A DNA stretch of 64,000 nt from Sulfurovum sp. UBA5198 (lineage in GTDB: Bacteria > Campylobacterota > Campylobacteria > Campylobacterales > Sulfurovaceae), in contig DHVW01000008.1 of NCBI GenBank assembly GCA_002412865.1, positions 1 through 64,000 of the forward strand. Reading direction: 5' to 3'. Both the position numbers and the translations under genes were made by a program. Under the pieces are notes generated by a model. The model saw only the letters and a list, made by a program, of their open reading frames with translations, was not told where the DNA came from and did no database searches. Below, in pieces: positions 49,220-58,409 of the stretch. Within the stretch, counting starts at the first letter, position 1; each line of letters opens with the position of its first letter.

Positions 49220-49450
49220 TTATATGGCTTTTTTAGCCTCGACAAGTGCTGCTATAACATCATCTATATTGGCTTTTGGGATATGCACTTTCCAATCTGG
49301 CTCATCAGCGTTACTTTTGAGTGAAATACCTATACTTACTACTGTTTCACTACCTGCACCATACGGCTCTTCTATGTAACCTATTGTTATTCTTCCATCT
49401 TTTGTTCCATCTAGGATTAGCTCTTTTATTGGTTTTATTGCGTGACTCAT
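49220..49450 (-). CDS. Conserved small protein of unknown function (76 aa)
   Basis: A soluble alpha/beta-looking protein with no signal, ending PKANIDDVIAALVEAKKAI. Central strands read RITIGYIEEPYGAG and TVVSIGISLKSN. It has its own -10 box and AAGGA ribosome binding site, which supports a real gene. I do not recognise the family. It sits alone between smpB and lpxD. Confidence 0.8.
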   Translation of the reverse strand: MSHAIKPIKELILDGTKDGRITIGYIEEPYGAGSETVVSIGISLKSNADEPDWKVHIPKANIDDVIAALVEAKKAI

Positions 49451-49479
49451 AGTGTATCCTTATATTAATTTATAAACTT

Positions 49480-49485
49480 ATTATA
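49480..49485 (-). promoter_or_regulatory. -10 box (TATAAT) for the 76-aa gene
   Basis: GTGCTATAATAAG lies 29 bases upstream of its ATG. Confidence 0.5.
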
Positions 49486-49533
49486 GCACTATTTTTAATC
49501 TTTACTTGAAAAATTTTCAAATAAATATAAGAG

Positions 49534-50484
49534 TTATTTTTTCTTTAACAGTATATTTATTTTAGCTTGATTTCGTAGCCACTCTTTCTGCTCAATAGCA
49601 GGAAAACCACCATAGACTTTCCCGCCTTCAAGCGATTTGGTAACACCACTATTTCCTGCAATCTGGGCAAAATCACCTATGGTCAAATGACCAGAAGTCG
49701 CACTTTTACCACCCATTACCACATTTCGACCTAATGTCGTGGAACCCGCAAGACCAGATTGTGAAACCAAAATAGAATTAATACCAATATCACAATTATG
49801 TCCAATTTGAATCAGATTATCAAGCTTTACACCTTTGCGAATATAAGTACTACCAAATACAGCTCTATCGATGGTGCAATTTGAGCCTATCTCAACGCTA
49901 TCTTCTATGACTGCATTTCCATTTTGATATATTTTGATATGTTCGCCTGTTTTTGTATGAGCAAATCCAAAGCCATCACTTCCAATAACAGAACCACTAT
50001 GAATAATGCACGAAGAGCCTATAACAGAGTGATGATAAATTGTAACATTTGGATTTATAATTGTATCGTTTCCAATGGCGACATTATCCCCAATATACGC
50101 TCCAGCCATAATTGTCACATTATTACCAAGCACAACACCTTCTCCAAAATTTGCTTTTATAGATACATTACAATTTATGCCTATTGTAGGTACTCCATCT
50201 ATGGCGGTTAATTTATGAGCAAAAAACTTTGAAGCAAGTGCCAGTTTAAGATATGGCTCATCTGTAATTAATGCGATACAACCATCTGGCAATAAATCAG
50301 CATATTTCGCTTCTATAAGTACGGCCACTGCTTTTGTAAGTGCTAATTCATGCTTGTATTTATCACTATTAAAAAAGCTAAGCTGTGAACTATTTGCTTC
50401 ATTTAGAGTGTGAATGGCTGTTATTTCCCTATCAACTCCATTAAACTCAATATCAATCTCTTTGCAAATTTCACTTAAAAGCAT
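49534..50484 (-). CDS. lpxD: UDP-3-O-acylglucosamine N-acyltransferase
   Basis: Third step of lipid A synthesis. An N-terminal uridine-binding domain precedes a left-handed beta-helix of hexapeptide repeats ([30 protein letters not shown]) containing [16 protein letters not shown], and a C-terminal helix follows. It has 316 residues. It starts 2 bases after ilvH stops and is likely co-transcribed with ilvBH, an unusual but common pairing in this phylum. Confidence 0.95.
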   Translation of the reverse strand: MLLSEICKEIDIEFNGVDREITAIHTLNEANSSQLSFFNSDKYKHELALTKAVAVLIEAKYADLLPDGCIALITDEPYLKLALASKFFAHKLTAIDGVPTIGINCNVSIKANFGEGVVLGNNVTIMAGAYIGDNVAIGNDTIINPNVTIYHHSVIGSSCIIHSGSVIGSDGFGFAHTKTGEHIKIYQNGNAVIEDSVEIGSNCTIDRAVFGSTYIRKGVKLDNLIQIGHNCDIGINSILVSQSGLAGSTTLGRNVVMGGKSATSGHLTIGDFAQIAGNSGVTKSLEGGKVYGGFPAIEQKEWLRNQAKINILLKKK

Positions 50485-50486
50485 TC

Positions 50487-50963
50487 TTATCTCTCGATGG
50501 CCACAACACCACCCCTAACAATCTCTAGTGGATTGTATCTACTACACGCATCTAGAAAATTTTCTACACGCTTTGGCTCATCTGCTACCATGCCTATGAT
50601 ATTATTCTCACCTGCATGTACAATATTTCCATTATATGTACTGCACAAGGCTTGAATATCAGAAATATGTTCAGCAGATGGAAATTTGACTAACACCATC
50701 TCTTTTTCTACCATCTCTTCATGTTCTATTACTTTTAGAGTTGGTATTAGTTTATTTAGTTGCTTTGTTATTTGTTCTATTACTCTTTGACTACCATTAG
50801 TAACCACAGTAAGTCTTGAAAAATCACTCTTTGGTATTGGTGCTACTGTTAATGACTCTATATTGTATCCACGGCCAGCGAATAATCCTGCAACTCTAGC
50901 CAAAACCGAGCTTTCATTTATTACGATTACTGATATTACTCTTCTTACACTATCCATTATCAA
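50487..50963 (-). CDS. ilvH: Acetolactate synthase small (regulatory) subunit
   Basis: Valine-responsive regulatory subunit. An N-terminal ACT domain ([23 protein letters not shown], quoted as [16 protein letters not shown]) is followed by the C-terminal conserved region, ending in the [17 protein letters not shown] segment. The 158 residues are typical. The ATG overlaps the ilvB stop by 4 bases. Confidence 0.95.
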   Translation of the reverse strand: MIMDSVRRVISVIVINESSVLARVAGLFAGRGYNIESLTVAPIPKSDFSRLTVVTNGSQRVIEQITKQLNKLIPTLKVIEHEEMVEKEMVLVKFPSAEHISDIQALCSTYNGNIVHAGENNIIGMVADEPKRVENFLDACSRYNPLEIVRGGVVAIER

Positions 50964-52654
50964 TACTCCTTGTGTTCTAAAAGCATATTATACAAAGCTC
51001 CACCAGCAGGAACCATTGGCAATACATTTTCTAGCCTATTAACAGCAACATTCATAAAGCATACTTTATTTTGTTTTATAGCATCAGCTAGTGCATCATC
51101 AAACTCTTTTTTGGTAGTCACATCATACCCTATGCCACCACACGCTTCAGCTAACATCTTAAAGTTAGGTTGAAAACTCAAATCAGTTGAGCTATATCTT
51201 TTTTCGTAAAAGAATGTCTGCCACTGTCGCACCATTCCCAAAAAGTGATTATTAAGTATCACATTTATAACTGGTATCTCATATTCAGCAGCCGTCACAA
51301 GCTCTTGCATATTCATAAGTATTGAGCCATCACCAGTGATATTAATAACCGTTTTATCAGGACAACCTCTTTTAGCTCCAATAGCGGCAGGAAAACCAAA
51401 GCCCATCGTGCCTAAACCTCCAGAATTTATCCACTGCCTTGGTCTATCAAATGGATAAAATTGTGCTGCCCACATCTGGTGCTGTCCAACATCTGAAGTG
51501 ATAATAGCTTGCTCACCCAAAGTTTGACCAATTCTCTCTATAACCCATTGAGGCTTTAGCACTTCATCACTGTCTTCATAACTAAGTGGGTGTAGCTCAT
51601 TGTATCTATTTAAAATATCTCTCCAAGCTTGATAGCGAGAAGTATCTACGCTATCCTCAATAAGCTCAATCATTTTAGCCACAACTTCAGCTGTGTCACC
51701 AACTATTGGATAATCAACATCTACAAGTTTTCCTATATTAGCTGGATCAATATCAACATGAATTATCTTGGCATACTTTGCAAATTCGCTTAATTTTCCT
51801 GTAACCCTATCATCAAACCTAGCACCCAATGAAATTACCAAATCAGTCTCACTCATCGCCATATTTGATGAGTAATTACCATGCATTCCAAGCATACCTA
51901 AAAGTAGTGGATTATCATGTCCCATTACTCCCCTAGCCATAAGTGTTTCAACTGTTGGTATTTGAGCCATATTGGCTAATTTACGCACCAACTCTCCAGC
52001 ATTTCCAAGTACAACTCCACCGCCTATATACAAAAGTGGCTTCTTGGCTGCAACTATGGCGTCAACAGCTTTTTTAATCTGTCTCTCATTGCCTTTATGG
52101 TTTGGTTTATATGTTGGCATATTTACTTCAGTTGGATAAATGAATTCTCCAATTTCAGCTGTGATATCTTTTGGAACATCAACTAAAACTGGTCCTGGTC
52201 TACCACTTCTAGCTATATAAAATGCCTCTTTCATAATTCTAGGCAAATCTTCAAGTTTATCAACTAAATAATTATGTTTCGTACACGGTCTAGAAATTCC
52301 TACTGCATCTATCTCTTGAAATCCATCTGTACCTATGAGAGAGAGTGGCACTTGACCTGAGATGACGACCATAGGAATTGAATCCATATACGCAGTTGCT
52401 AGACCTGTAACAGCGTTTGTAAAACCAGGTCCACTTGTGACCATCGCTACTCCAACTTTACCAGTAGCTCTAGCATATCCATCAGCAGCGTGGACTGACG
52501 CTTGTTCGTGACGATTGAGTATATGCTCAAATCCTGTTTGTTTATAAATAGCGTCATATACATTCATAATAGCTCCACCAGGGTAACCAAATACGGTTGT
52601 AACACCTTCTGCTATTATCGCCTCGCACACCATTTGTGCTCCACTCATTTTCAT
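50960..52654 (-). CDS. ilvB: Acetolactate synthase large (catalytic) subunit
   Basis: ThDP- and FAD-dependent first common step of branched-chain amino-acid synthesis. It has VTTVFGYPGGAIMNVYDA near the N-terminus with the catalytic Glu in RHEQASVHAADGYARATG. The ThDP-binding motif GDGSILMNMQELVTA lies near residue 440. The length of 564 residues is normal. Feedback regulation is expected through IlvH. Confidence 0.97.
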   Translation of the reverse strand: MKMSGAQMVCEAIIAEGVTTVFGYPGGAIMNVYDAIYKQTGFEHILNRHEQASVHAADGYARATGKVGVAMVTSGPGFTNAVTGLATAYMDSIPMVVISGQVPLSLIGTDGFQEIDAVGISRPCTKHNYLVDKLEDLPRIMKEAFYIARSGRPGPVLVDVPKDITAEIGEFIYPTEVNMPTYKPNHKGNERQIKKAVDAIVAAKKPLLYIGGGVVLGNAGELVRKLANMAQIPTVETLMARGVMGHDNPLLLGMLGMHGNYSSNMAMSETDLVISLGARFDDRVTGKLSEFAKYAKIIHVDIDPANIGKLVDVDYPIVGDTAEVVAKMIELIEDSVDTSRYQAWRDILNRYNELHPLSYEDSDEVLKPQWVIERIGQTLGEQAIITSDVGQHQMWAAQFYPFDRPRQWINSGGLGTMGFGFPAAIGAKRGCPDKTVINITGDGSILMNMQELVTAAEYEIPVINVILNNHFLGMVRQWQTFFYEKRYSSTDLSFQPNFKMLAEACGGIGYDVTTKKEFDDALADAIKQNKVCFMNVAVNRLENVLPMVPAGGALYNMLLEHKEY

Positions 52655-52685
52655 GATAATCTCTCCGTAATCGTACTTTTAATTG

Positions 52686-52691
52686 ATTATA
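52686..52691 (-). promoter_or_regulatory. -10 box (TATAAT) for ilvB-ilvH-lpxD
   Basis: TTTGCTATAATCAATT lies 31 bases before the ilvB ATG. No attenuator-like leader peptide rich in branched-chain codons was seen in the 165-base spacer. Confidence 0.55.
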
Positions 52692-52819
52692 GCAAAAAAA
52701 GTTTAGAAATTGTTTTATTCGTCGACAATGCTTGATGTAAATCGATAATTTCTGATTTATAATTTTTATATAATCAAGGCGAAACTTTAAAGGTAGTAGT
52801 CAAGCTACGCAGAGAAATT

Positions 52820-53731
52820 TTAACGATGAGTATGTGAAAATTTGGTGCATCCAGCAATTGCAACACCTTCACGAAGTCCATCATCTACTACAATGCATTC
52901 ACTAAATCCCAAAATTTTTATTATTTCGCCAAACAAAATGATGCCCGTGGCTATTAAATCGCTTCTGCCAACACCCACGCTTCTAAATCGCTTCTCTTCA
53001 CTCATATTTAATAAATTTTCTAGTTCATTTTGGATTTCAAGCTGATTTAGTGATACTCCGTTTATAAGTTTAGTGTCATAACTCTCATAATCAAGACCAA
53101 TTTTCATCGCCGCAATCGTGGTTGGAGTTCCTGCTGTGGCTACTAATATGTCCATATTTTTATTTGTTTTAGCGACGAAATCTTGGATGTCCGCTAGTCT
53201 GCTAAGGATATTTGATTGTAAGAACTCTAATGTGCTAAACTCCTCAGCTAGAGTCACAATGCCAATGGGGAAACTTTGAGCTGTAATTTCGCTACCATTC
53301 ACAAAAGCGATTTCAGTAGAAGCTCCACCAATATCTATCATCGCAAATCCATTTTTTGGTTTTATATTTAAAATATTTAGCCGATTTACTACTGCATCAA
53401 TTGTTAACTCAGCCTCTATATCCCCATCAATTATCTCAAATATCACACCTGTTTTTATCTCTATTTCATCTAAAATTTCTTTTGCATTAGTTGCAACCCT
53501 CATCGCTTGGGTCGTGACTGCTTTAACCTTGTCACTACTAAAGTCAATATCTTTTTTTGCTTCATTAATTGCATCTATTATGCGAATTTTGGCTTCATCA
53601 CAAACAGTGCCAGTATGTACTAATTTTTCAGCTGTTCTGACTATCTTTTGATACTCATACAAAACCTCTTTTGTTTTACAATCCACTTGCAAAAATCTAA
53701 TAGTATTTGAGCCTAAATCAATGGCAATCAT
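52820..53731 (-). CDS. Ppx/GppA family phosphatase, short form
   Basis: A protein of 303 residues consisting only of the ASKHA phosphatase core: MIAIDLGSNTIRFLQVD, TTQAMRVATNAKE, FAMIDIGGASTEIAF, TAGTPTTIAAM and VDDGLREG near the end. It lacks the HD-like C-terminal half of the long family member at 28924. The stop of ilvA abuts its start, and the genes may be co-transcribed. Substrate (polyphosphate, pppGpp or other) is undetermined. Confidence 0.9.
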   Translation of the reverse strand: MIAIDLGSNTIRFLQVDCKTKEVLYEYQKIVRTAEKLVHTGTVCDEAKIRIIDAINEAKKDIDFSSDKVKAVTTQAMRVATNAKEILDEIEIKTGVIFEIIDGDIEAELTIDAVVNRLNILNIKPKNGFAMIDIGGASTEIAFVNGSEITAQSFPIGIVTLAEEFSTLEFLQSNILSRLADIQDFVAKTNKNMDILVATAGTPTTIAAMKIGLDYESYDTKLINGVSLNQLEIQNELENLLNMSEEKRFRSVGVGRSDLIATGIILFGEIIKILGFSECIVVDDGLREGVAIAGCTKFSHTHR

Positions 53732-54939
53732 TAGCTATTTTCGCTAAAACTAAATCCATCTGTCCTTAGTCTATCTCGTATTTCTGCCTGATGAGCCTCG
53801 CCTTTTGTCTCAATAGCCACAGAGACATGAGCCTCACCGAATTCCAAGTCTATGGATGTTCTATCGTACCCTATATGTACGATATTTGCTCCAACACTTC
53901 TAAGTATCTCCGTAAATCTCATCAATGAGCCAGGTTTATCCATCAGAGTCACCATTAGCTTCATTTTCCTAGCACTCTTTGTTAGTCCTTTTTCGATGAT
54001 AAGCGAAAGCATAGTGACATCTATATTTCCACCACTTACGACTACTCCTACTTTTGAACCTTTTGGCAGTGCTAATTTATTATGCATCAAAGCAGCTACT
54101 CCAACCGCCCCTGCTCCCTCTACTAATAGCTTTTGTTTTTCTAATAACACCAAAATCGCACTTGCTATCTCATCTTCTCCCACAAGCACTATTTCATCGA
54201 CAAATTTCAAAATATACTCTAAAGTTACAGGTGATGTGTCCCTAACAGCAATACCATCAGCAATAGTTCGCACGCTAGTTGAGTCAATGGCAGTTTTGGC
54301 ATCATAAGACTCCTTCATAGCTGGAGCCCCCTCTGCTGCTACGCCTATGATACGGATATTTGGGTTTAGTGCTTTTGCTGCTATGGCAACACCAGATATA
54401 AGCCCTCCACCACCAATAGGCACCACAAAGACATCAATATCATTAACCTCTTCTAGGATTTCTAATGCAATAGTGCCTTGACCGCTCATTACCTCATCAT
54501 CTGCAAATGGGTGGACGAAACTCAGATTTTCACTAGTTGAAAGCTCCATAGCATGAGCATATGCCTCATCATAATTAGCCCCATGCAATACGACTTTAGC
54601 ACCAAAATCTCTCACGCCTTGCACTTTGACAAGTGGAGTAGACTCCGGCATCACAATAGTCGCTTTAAGACCAAAATGAGATGCACTAAATGCCACTCCT
54701 TGTGCGTGATTTCCTGCACTCGCAGCTACTATTCCACCTATATTACTTTCTGCTAATATTGCTATTTTATTAAATGCTCCACGAAGCTTAAACGAACCAG
54801 TTCGTTGCAAGTTTTCTTTTTTTAGATAAATATCATGACCACATAAGCTACTGATAAATGGTGCGAAAGAGAGTGGTGTTACGAATGCAACCTCGCTGAT
54901 TCTCTTTTGTGCCTCTTTTATTGTGGTCAAATCCAGCAT
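53731..54939 (-). CDS. ilvA: Threonine dehydratase
   Basis: PLP enzyme making 2-oxobutanoate for isoleucine. The PLP lysine is Lys51 in TGSFKLRGAFNK, the phosphate-binding loop is PIGGGGLISG, and a single C-terminal ACT-like domain covers about 325-402. At 402 residues it is the single-ACT type, shorter than E. coli IlvA (514). It has AGGAG at good spacing and its own -10 box, and lies near ilvBH in the same direction. Confidence 0.95.
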   Translation of the reverse strand: MLDLTTIKEAQKRISEVAFVTPLSFAPFISSLCGHDIYLKKENLQRTGSFKLRGAFNKIAILAESNIGGIVAASAGNHAQGVAFSASHFGLKATIVMPESTPLVKVQGVRDFGAKVVLHGANYDEAYAHAMELSTSENLSFVHPFADDEVMSGQGTIALEILEEVNDIDVFVVPIGGGGLISGVAIAAKALNPNIRIIGVAAEGAPAMKESYDAKTAIDSTSVRTIADGIAVRDTSPVTLEYILKFVDEIVLVGEDEIASAILVLLEKQKLLVEGAGAVGVAALMHNKLALPKGSKVGVVVSGGNIDVTMLSLIIEKGLTKSARKMKLMVTLMDKPGSLMRFTEILRSVGANIVHIGYDRTSIDLEFGEAHVSVAIETKGEAHQAEIRDRLRTDGFSFSENS

Positions 54940-54969
54940 TTATCTCTCCTAGTGCAATTATTTGATACA

Positions 54970-54975
54970 ATTATA
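54970..54975 (-). promoter_or_regulatory. -10 box (TATAAT) for ilvA-ppx
   Basis: GGATATAATTG lies 30 bases upstream of the ilvA ATG. Confidence 0.55.
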
Positions 54976-55019
54976 TCCTAAACTATATAAACAAGATAAA
55001 ACAAAAAAAGGAAACAACA

Positions 55020-55448
55020 ATGGAGTGCGAATTCCCAACAGTAAATACAAACAAAGATGAGATAAAAGAGATATTTCAAAAAACTAAAACAATAGCTGTA
55101 ATCGGCTGTTCTCCTGATGAGAGTAAAGCTAGTAATATGGTAGCAGCGTATCTCAAAAATGCAGGATACAAGATGATACCAGTCTATCCAAAAGAAGATA
55201 TTATCCTTGGAGAAAAAGTATACAGAAGCCTTAGTGAAATCCCATGCAAGGTGGATATGGTAAATATATTCCGCAAACCAGATGTAATTGCACAAGTGAT
55301 TGATGAGTGTATTGCTAGAGGTGATATTGATTGTGTCTGGACTCAATTAGGTTTAGTTAACAATGAGGCTGCTGCCAAAGCTAAAGAGTGTGGTATGAAA
55401 GTGGTGCAAAATCACTGCACAAAGATAGAGCATAAAAGATTATTCTAA
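55020..55448 (+). CDS. CoA-binding domain protein (YccU-like)
   Basis: A Rossmann-fold protein of 142 residues. TIAVIGCSPDESKASNMVA near residue 28 is the CoA-binding signature, then IPVYPKEDIILGEKVYRSL and VWTQLGLVNNEAA follow. It ends in a Cys/His-containing tail (VVQNHCTKIEH). Its cellular role is undefined. It marks the left core boundary of the adjacent accessory island. Confidence 0.9.
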   Translation: MECEFPTVNTNKDEIKEIFQKTKTIAVIGCSPDESKASNMVAAYLKNAGYKMIPVYPKEDIILGEKVYRSLSEIPCKVDMVNIFRKPDVIAQVIDECIARGDIDCVWTQLGLVNNEAAAKAKECGMKVVQNHCTKIEHKRLF

Positions 55449-55457
55449 CTAAAAGAT

Positions 55458-55760
55458 TTAGTCTAAATATCTCCACTCTCCACTTTTAAGCTCACTTGGA
55501 ATCGTATGCTCTCCTACGCTTATTCTTCTGAGTTTTTCTACTCTATTACCAGCTGCTGATATCATGCGTTTTACCTGATGATATTTACCCTCACTGATGG
55601 AAAGTTCTATCTCATGCGTTGATTTACAAATTAAACCGCTTATTATAATCACAGGTATCGCAACATATGTTAAATAAACACCAACATACGGAACAGAAAC
55701 AAGTGTTACGATGTACAGAATCAATGTTGACCAAAAAATAAATTCTATTTTATCTGCCAT
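55458..55760 (-). pseudogene. Chimera: N-terminal membrane segment fused to a displaced RsuA C-terminus
   Basis: The frame (100 codons) joins two unrelated pieces. Residues 1-44 form two membrane helices (IEFIFWSTLILYIVTLVSV, then VYLTYVAIPVIIISGLI). Residues 45-100 are the end of an RsuA pseudouridine synthase (STHEIELSISEGKYHQVKRM, then RVEKLRRISVGEHTIP), homologous to the intact rsuA end at 59447-59616. The join is in frame. The membrane part belongs with the neighbouring small membrane protein, while the RsuA part cannot be catalytic. It is best read as the left junction of an island inserted in rsuA. Confidence 0.8.
55491..55627 (-). repeat. Left copy of a 137-bp rsuA-end direct repeat flanking the island
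   Basis: Gapless alignment to 59480-59616 (offset 3989) with 15 mismatches by hand count, about 89% identity. The longest exact core is 29 bases (55516-55544). Same orientation as the right copy. It resembles an attachment-site-type duplication made when an element brings its own replacement 3' end. Confidence 0.85.
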
Positions 55761-55763
55761 AAT

Positions 55764-55925
55764 TTATTCTCTCGAATATTCTAAATAAGTGAGCATTGGC
55801 AACCACCACCAAGCAAAAAATATCCAACCAATAGGATTTGTGCCTGTTAATAAAATACTAACGACCCACACTATTATTCTTTGTTTTTTATTGATATTGT
55901 AATACCAATTTTTTAGTTTAATCAT
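55764..55925 (-). CDS. Tiny Trp-rich membrane protein (53 aa)
   Basis: ATG 55925 overlaps the end of the DUF475 gene by 8 bases and TAA is at 55764. The protein starts MIKLKNWYYNINKKQRI, followed by one or two hydrophobic segments (VWVVSILLTGTNPIGWIFF) and the run AWWWLP. The coupled position suggests it acts with the DUF475 protein. The next frame (55760) starts 3 bases later. No family recognised. Confidence 0.55.
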   Translation of the reverse strand: MIKLKNWYYNINKKQRIIVWVVSILLTGTNPIGWIFFAWWWLPMLTYLEYSRE

Positions 55926-56904
55926 TTTCAACGGCTTTTAATTTATTTGCTCTAATGGAACTATAATAAGCAATCAAAATAAAAGCTATACCAATCGTTC
56001 CAGTTAATGCTTCGCTAACTTCAAAAAATATCTTCAATAACATTATTGTTGCTAATGCAAAAATAGCATAATGTGCTCCATGCTCTAAGTAAATATACTC
56101 TTGAAGTGTTTTCTTTTCAACAAGATAAAGCGTTAAGCTTCTTACAAACATAGCACCGATTCCTAATCCAATCATTATTATAAAAATATTTGAACTCAAT
56201 GCAAATGCACCGATTACACCATCAAAGGAAAATGAAGCATCAAGCACTTCAAGATATAAAAGCCCCATTAGTCCACTTCTGATTCCATCTAAACTCATAA
56301 TGTCATCCAGTGACGATATAATGCTATGCAATAAGATTCCACCAAAATAAGCCATTGCAACTGTTGACGAGTTTGTAAAATGTATCAATATCAAACCAAC
56401 GACCATAGCTATTATTAATTCTATATTGTTGGTATCGGATAATTTATTTGTTATTTTATTGTCTTCAAGTATATGTATCCACTTTTCTTCCCTGTCATCA
56501 TCAAAAAAGAAATCCATAAATACCATCAATAGAAAAGCACCACCAAAAGCATATATACCTAATTTATTGTGTTCCAACATCTCGTGATATTTTACTGGAT
56601 TTTCTATTGCGAGATTAAATGTTTCATACACCCCCATTCCGCCAGCAACAGCAACAATTACGATAGGAAATATAAATCTCATTCCAAATACTGCAATTGG
56701 AAGTCCTATATATATAAATCTTTGTTGCCATTCTTTTGTCATATTTTCCAAAACTTTTGCATTAACCACTGCATTGTCAAAAGATAAACTTACCTCTAGG
56801 ATACTTAATAGTAGTGTGATATAAAGAGCTTCCCAAGAGCCTAAATAAAATGCGATAGCTAATCCGATAGCTAAAATAAAAATTGAACTATAAAAATATT
56901 TCAT
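55918..56904 (-). CDS. DUF475 / TerC-like integral membrane protein
   Basis: A protein of 328 residues with about nine transmembrane helices. It carries the acidic in-membrane motifs typical of TerC relatives: LEVSLSFDNAVVNAKV near residue 37 and LEVLDASFSFDGVIGAFA near 222. A cytoplasmic acidic loop (DFFFDDDREEKW) lies between. TerC-family proteins are linked with TerD proteins in tellurite/stress resistance and metal ion (Mn, Ca) handling. Its neighbours here are two TerD genes, which supports that role. Inference: metal export during stress. Confidence 0.88.
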   Translation of the reverse strand: MKYFYSSIFILAIGLAIAFYLGSWEALYITLLLSILEVSLSFDNAVVNAKVLENMTKEWQQRFIYIGLPIAVFGMRFIFPIVIVAVAGGMGVYETFNLAIENPVKYHEMLEHNKLGIYAFGGAFLLMVFMDFFFDDDREEKWIHILEDNKITNKLSDTNNIELIIAMVVGLILIHFTNSSTVAMAYFGGILLHSIISSLDDIMSLDGIRSGLMGLLYLEVLDASFSFDGVIGAFALSSNIFIIMIGLGIGAMFVRSLTLYLVEKKTLQEYIYLEHGAHYAIFALATIMLLKIFFEVSEALTGTIGIAFILIAYYSSIRANKLKAVEND

Positions 56905-56918
56905 TGAAATCCTTCTTA

Positions 56919-57068
56919 TTATTTATCTTTGTAAAAGATATAGTTTGTTGAGTAATCACTAAGATCAAAATAAACTTTATTTTTGTTATTATTGATTAAA
57001 ATTCTTATCAAAATAGCCATAGCTGTATCGACAATAATTACATCAAAATAGTTTTTCAGTTTTTCCAT
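56919..57068 (-). CDS. Possible tiny ORF (49 aa) between DUF475 and TerD genes
   Basis: An ATG at 57068, 9 bases after the upstream TerD gene, opens 49 codons (MEKLKNYFDVIIVDTAMAIL ... YIFYKDK) ending in TAATAA at 56919. There is no convincing ribosome binding site. It could be a real small protein, or the degenerate end of a lost ter gene. Little more can be said. Confidence 0.3.
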   Translation of the reverse strand: MEKLKNYFDVIIVDTAMAILIRILINNNKNKVYFDLSDYSTNYIFYKDK

Positions 57069-57077
57069 CAAGCTATT

Positions 57078-57677
57078 CTATAGATAAGATTTAGCACTTT
57101 CAATTGCTTTTCCTAACTCCTTATCACTTGTTGTTTCACCAATTGCAGAAAACTTCCACTCATTATTTCTTTTATACAATTTTCCAAGTATCAATGAAAC
57201 TTTGCCAATAAATTTTGAATCGGTGTTTATTTTGTATTCCGCAAATACTGAATTAACTTTAGTTGGTGTACCTTCATATAGTCTTACACTTGCAAATGGT
57301 ATTTTCTCAAAATCAATTTGAGTAAATGAATTAAGTAAAAAAACAATTTGATTAACATCTTGAGGCAAGTCAGGTAGTGATATTGATATAACTTCATTAT
57401 CCAATCCATCATCCCCATCTATATCTCCAACTCTATCATCACCAGAATGTTTAATCCCAGGTCCTATTAATTGTTGAAAATAAATAACTCCCAACAATTG
57501 TTTGTTGCTATCAAAAATACCTGCGGATAAATCTAAATCAACTGGTATTTTTTTATTTCCGAAAAATCCTTTTTCAACAATGGCACTCCAATTGCACCCT
57601 ACACAAAAATTTGTTAAGGCGGTTCCATTAGATTTAACTAATGAAACTTTTTGTCCTTTGACTAAATTAACTGCCAT
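57078..57677 (-). CDS. TerD-family protein, divergent (TerZ/TerX-like)
   Basis: A protein of 199 residues with the TerD fold: MAVNLVKGQKVSLVK at the start, VDLDLSAGIFD, an acidic calcium-binding loop GDIDGDDGLDNE and FSAIGETTSD near the end. It is more divergent than its neighbour and has a CVGCNW insertion. The gene starts where the previous TerD gene stops, overlapping by one base. TerD proteins bind Ca and act in tellurite, phage and envelope-stress responses. Confidence 0.9.
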   Translation of the reverse strand: MAVNLVKGQKVSLVKSNGTALTNFCVGCNWSAIVEKGFFGNKKIPVDLDLSAGIFDSNKQLLGVIYFQQLIGPGIKHSGDDRVGDIDGDDGLDNEVISISLPDLPQDVNQIVFLLNSFTQIDFEKIPFASVRLYEGTPTKVNSVFAEYKINTDSKFIGKVSLILGKLYKRNNEWKFSAIGETTSDKELGKAIESAKSYL

Positions 57678-58255
57678 TATGCATTTACCCCATAAGTATC
57701 ACAGAAACCTTTTAATCCACTCTTAAATCCAGAACCTTCAGCTTTAAATCTCCACTCACCATCTTTTTTGTACAATGTCCCAAATAAAACTGCTGTTTCA
57801 GCTGAAAAGTCTTCATCTAATTCAAATTTAACTATTTCCTTATTATCAACTGCATTTATAACTCTAATAAAAGCATTTCTTACTTGTCCGAAATTTTGAT
57901 GTCTAGTTACTGCATCATGGATGGTAACTGTTATTGCTAAAGAATGATATTTTAAATCTATTTTAGACAAGTCAACATCAATAACTTCATCGTCTCCATC
58001 GCCATCACCAGTTAAATTATCGCCTTGATGCATAACTGAACCATCAATACTTTTCAAATTATTAAAAAATATGAAATCTAGATCGCAAGTTGTTTTATTG
58101 TTTTCACCCAACATAAATAAAGAAGCATCCAAGTCAAATGCCATACCTGTATCGGTTGTATTAGTATCCCAACCCAACCCGATTTTTATTTTTGATAATC
58201 CAGGTACTTCTTTTGAAAGACTAACCCTTCCACCTTTTGTCAAACTTACTGCCAT
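57677..58255 (-). CDS. TerD/TerE-family protein
   Basis: A protein of 192 residues close to canonical TerD/TerE: MAVSLTKGGRVSLSKEV, IGLGWDTN, FDLDASLFML, the loop MHQGDNLTGDGDGDDE, then FGQVRNAFIRVIN and GEWRFKAEGSGF. It is the first gene of the ter cluster, with its promoter presumably in the 150-base spacer shared with the divergent HTH gene. terA, terB and true terC are absent, so this is a minimal set. Confidence 0.93.
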   Translation of the reverse strand: MAVSLTKGGRVSLSKEVPGLSKIKIGLGWDTNTTDTGMAFDLDASLFMLGENNKTTCDLDFIFFNNLKSIDGSVMHQGDNLTGDGDGDDEVIDVDLSKIDLKYHSLAITVTIHDAVTRHQNFGQVRNAFIRVINAVDNKEIVKFELDEDFSAETAVLFGTLYKKDGEWRFKAEGSGFKSGLKGFCDTYGVNA

Positions 58256-58409
58256 TTTTTTTCCTTTATTATTAAATTTGTATTATTTTTATAAATTATC
58301 TCAACATAGGACTGTATTCATATTCATAACGACTAAATTATATACATATTGACCTTTGCTTAAACTTACAATATGACTAATAAATTTCAATTTGACTAAA
58401 GGTTTACAA

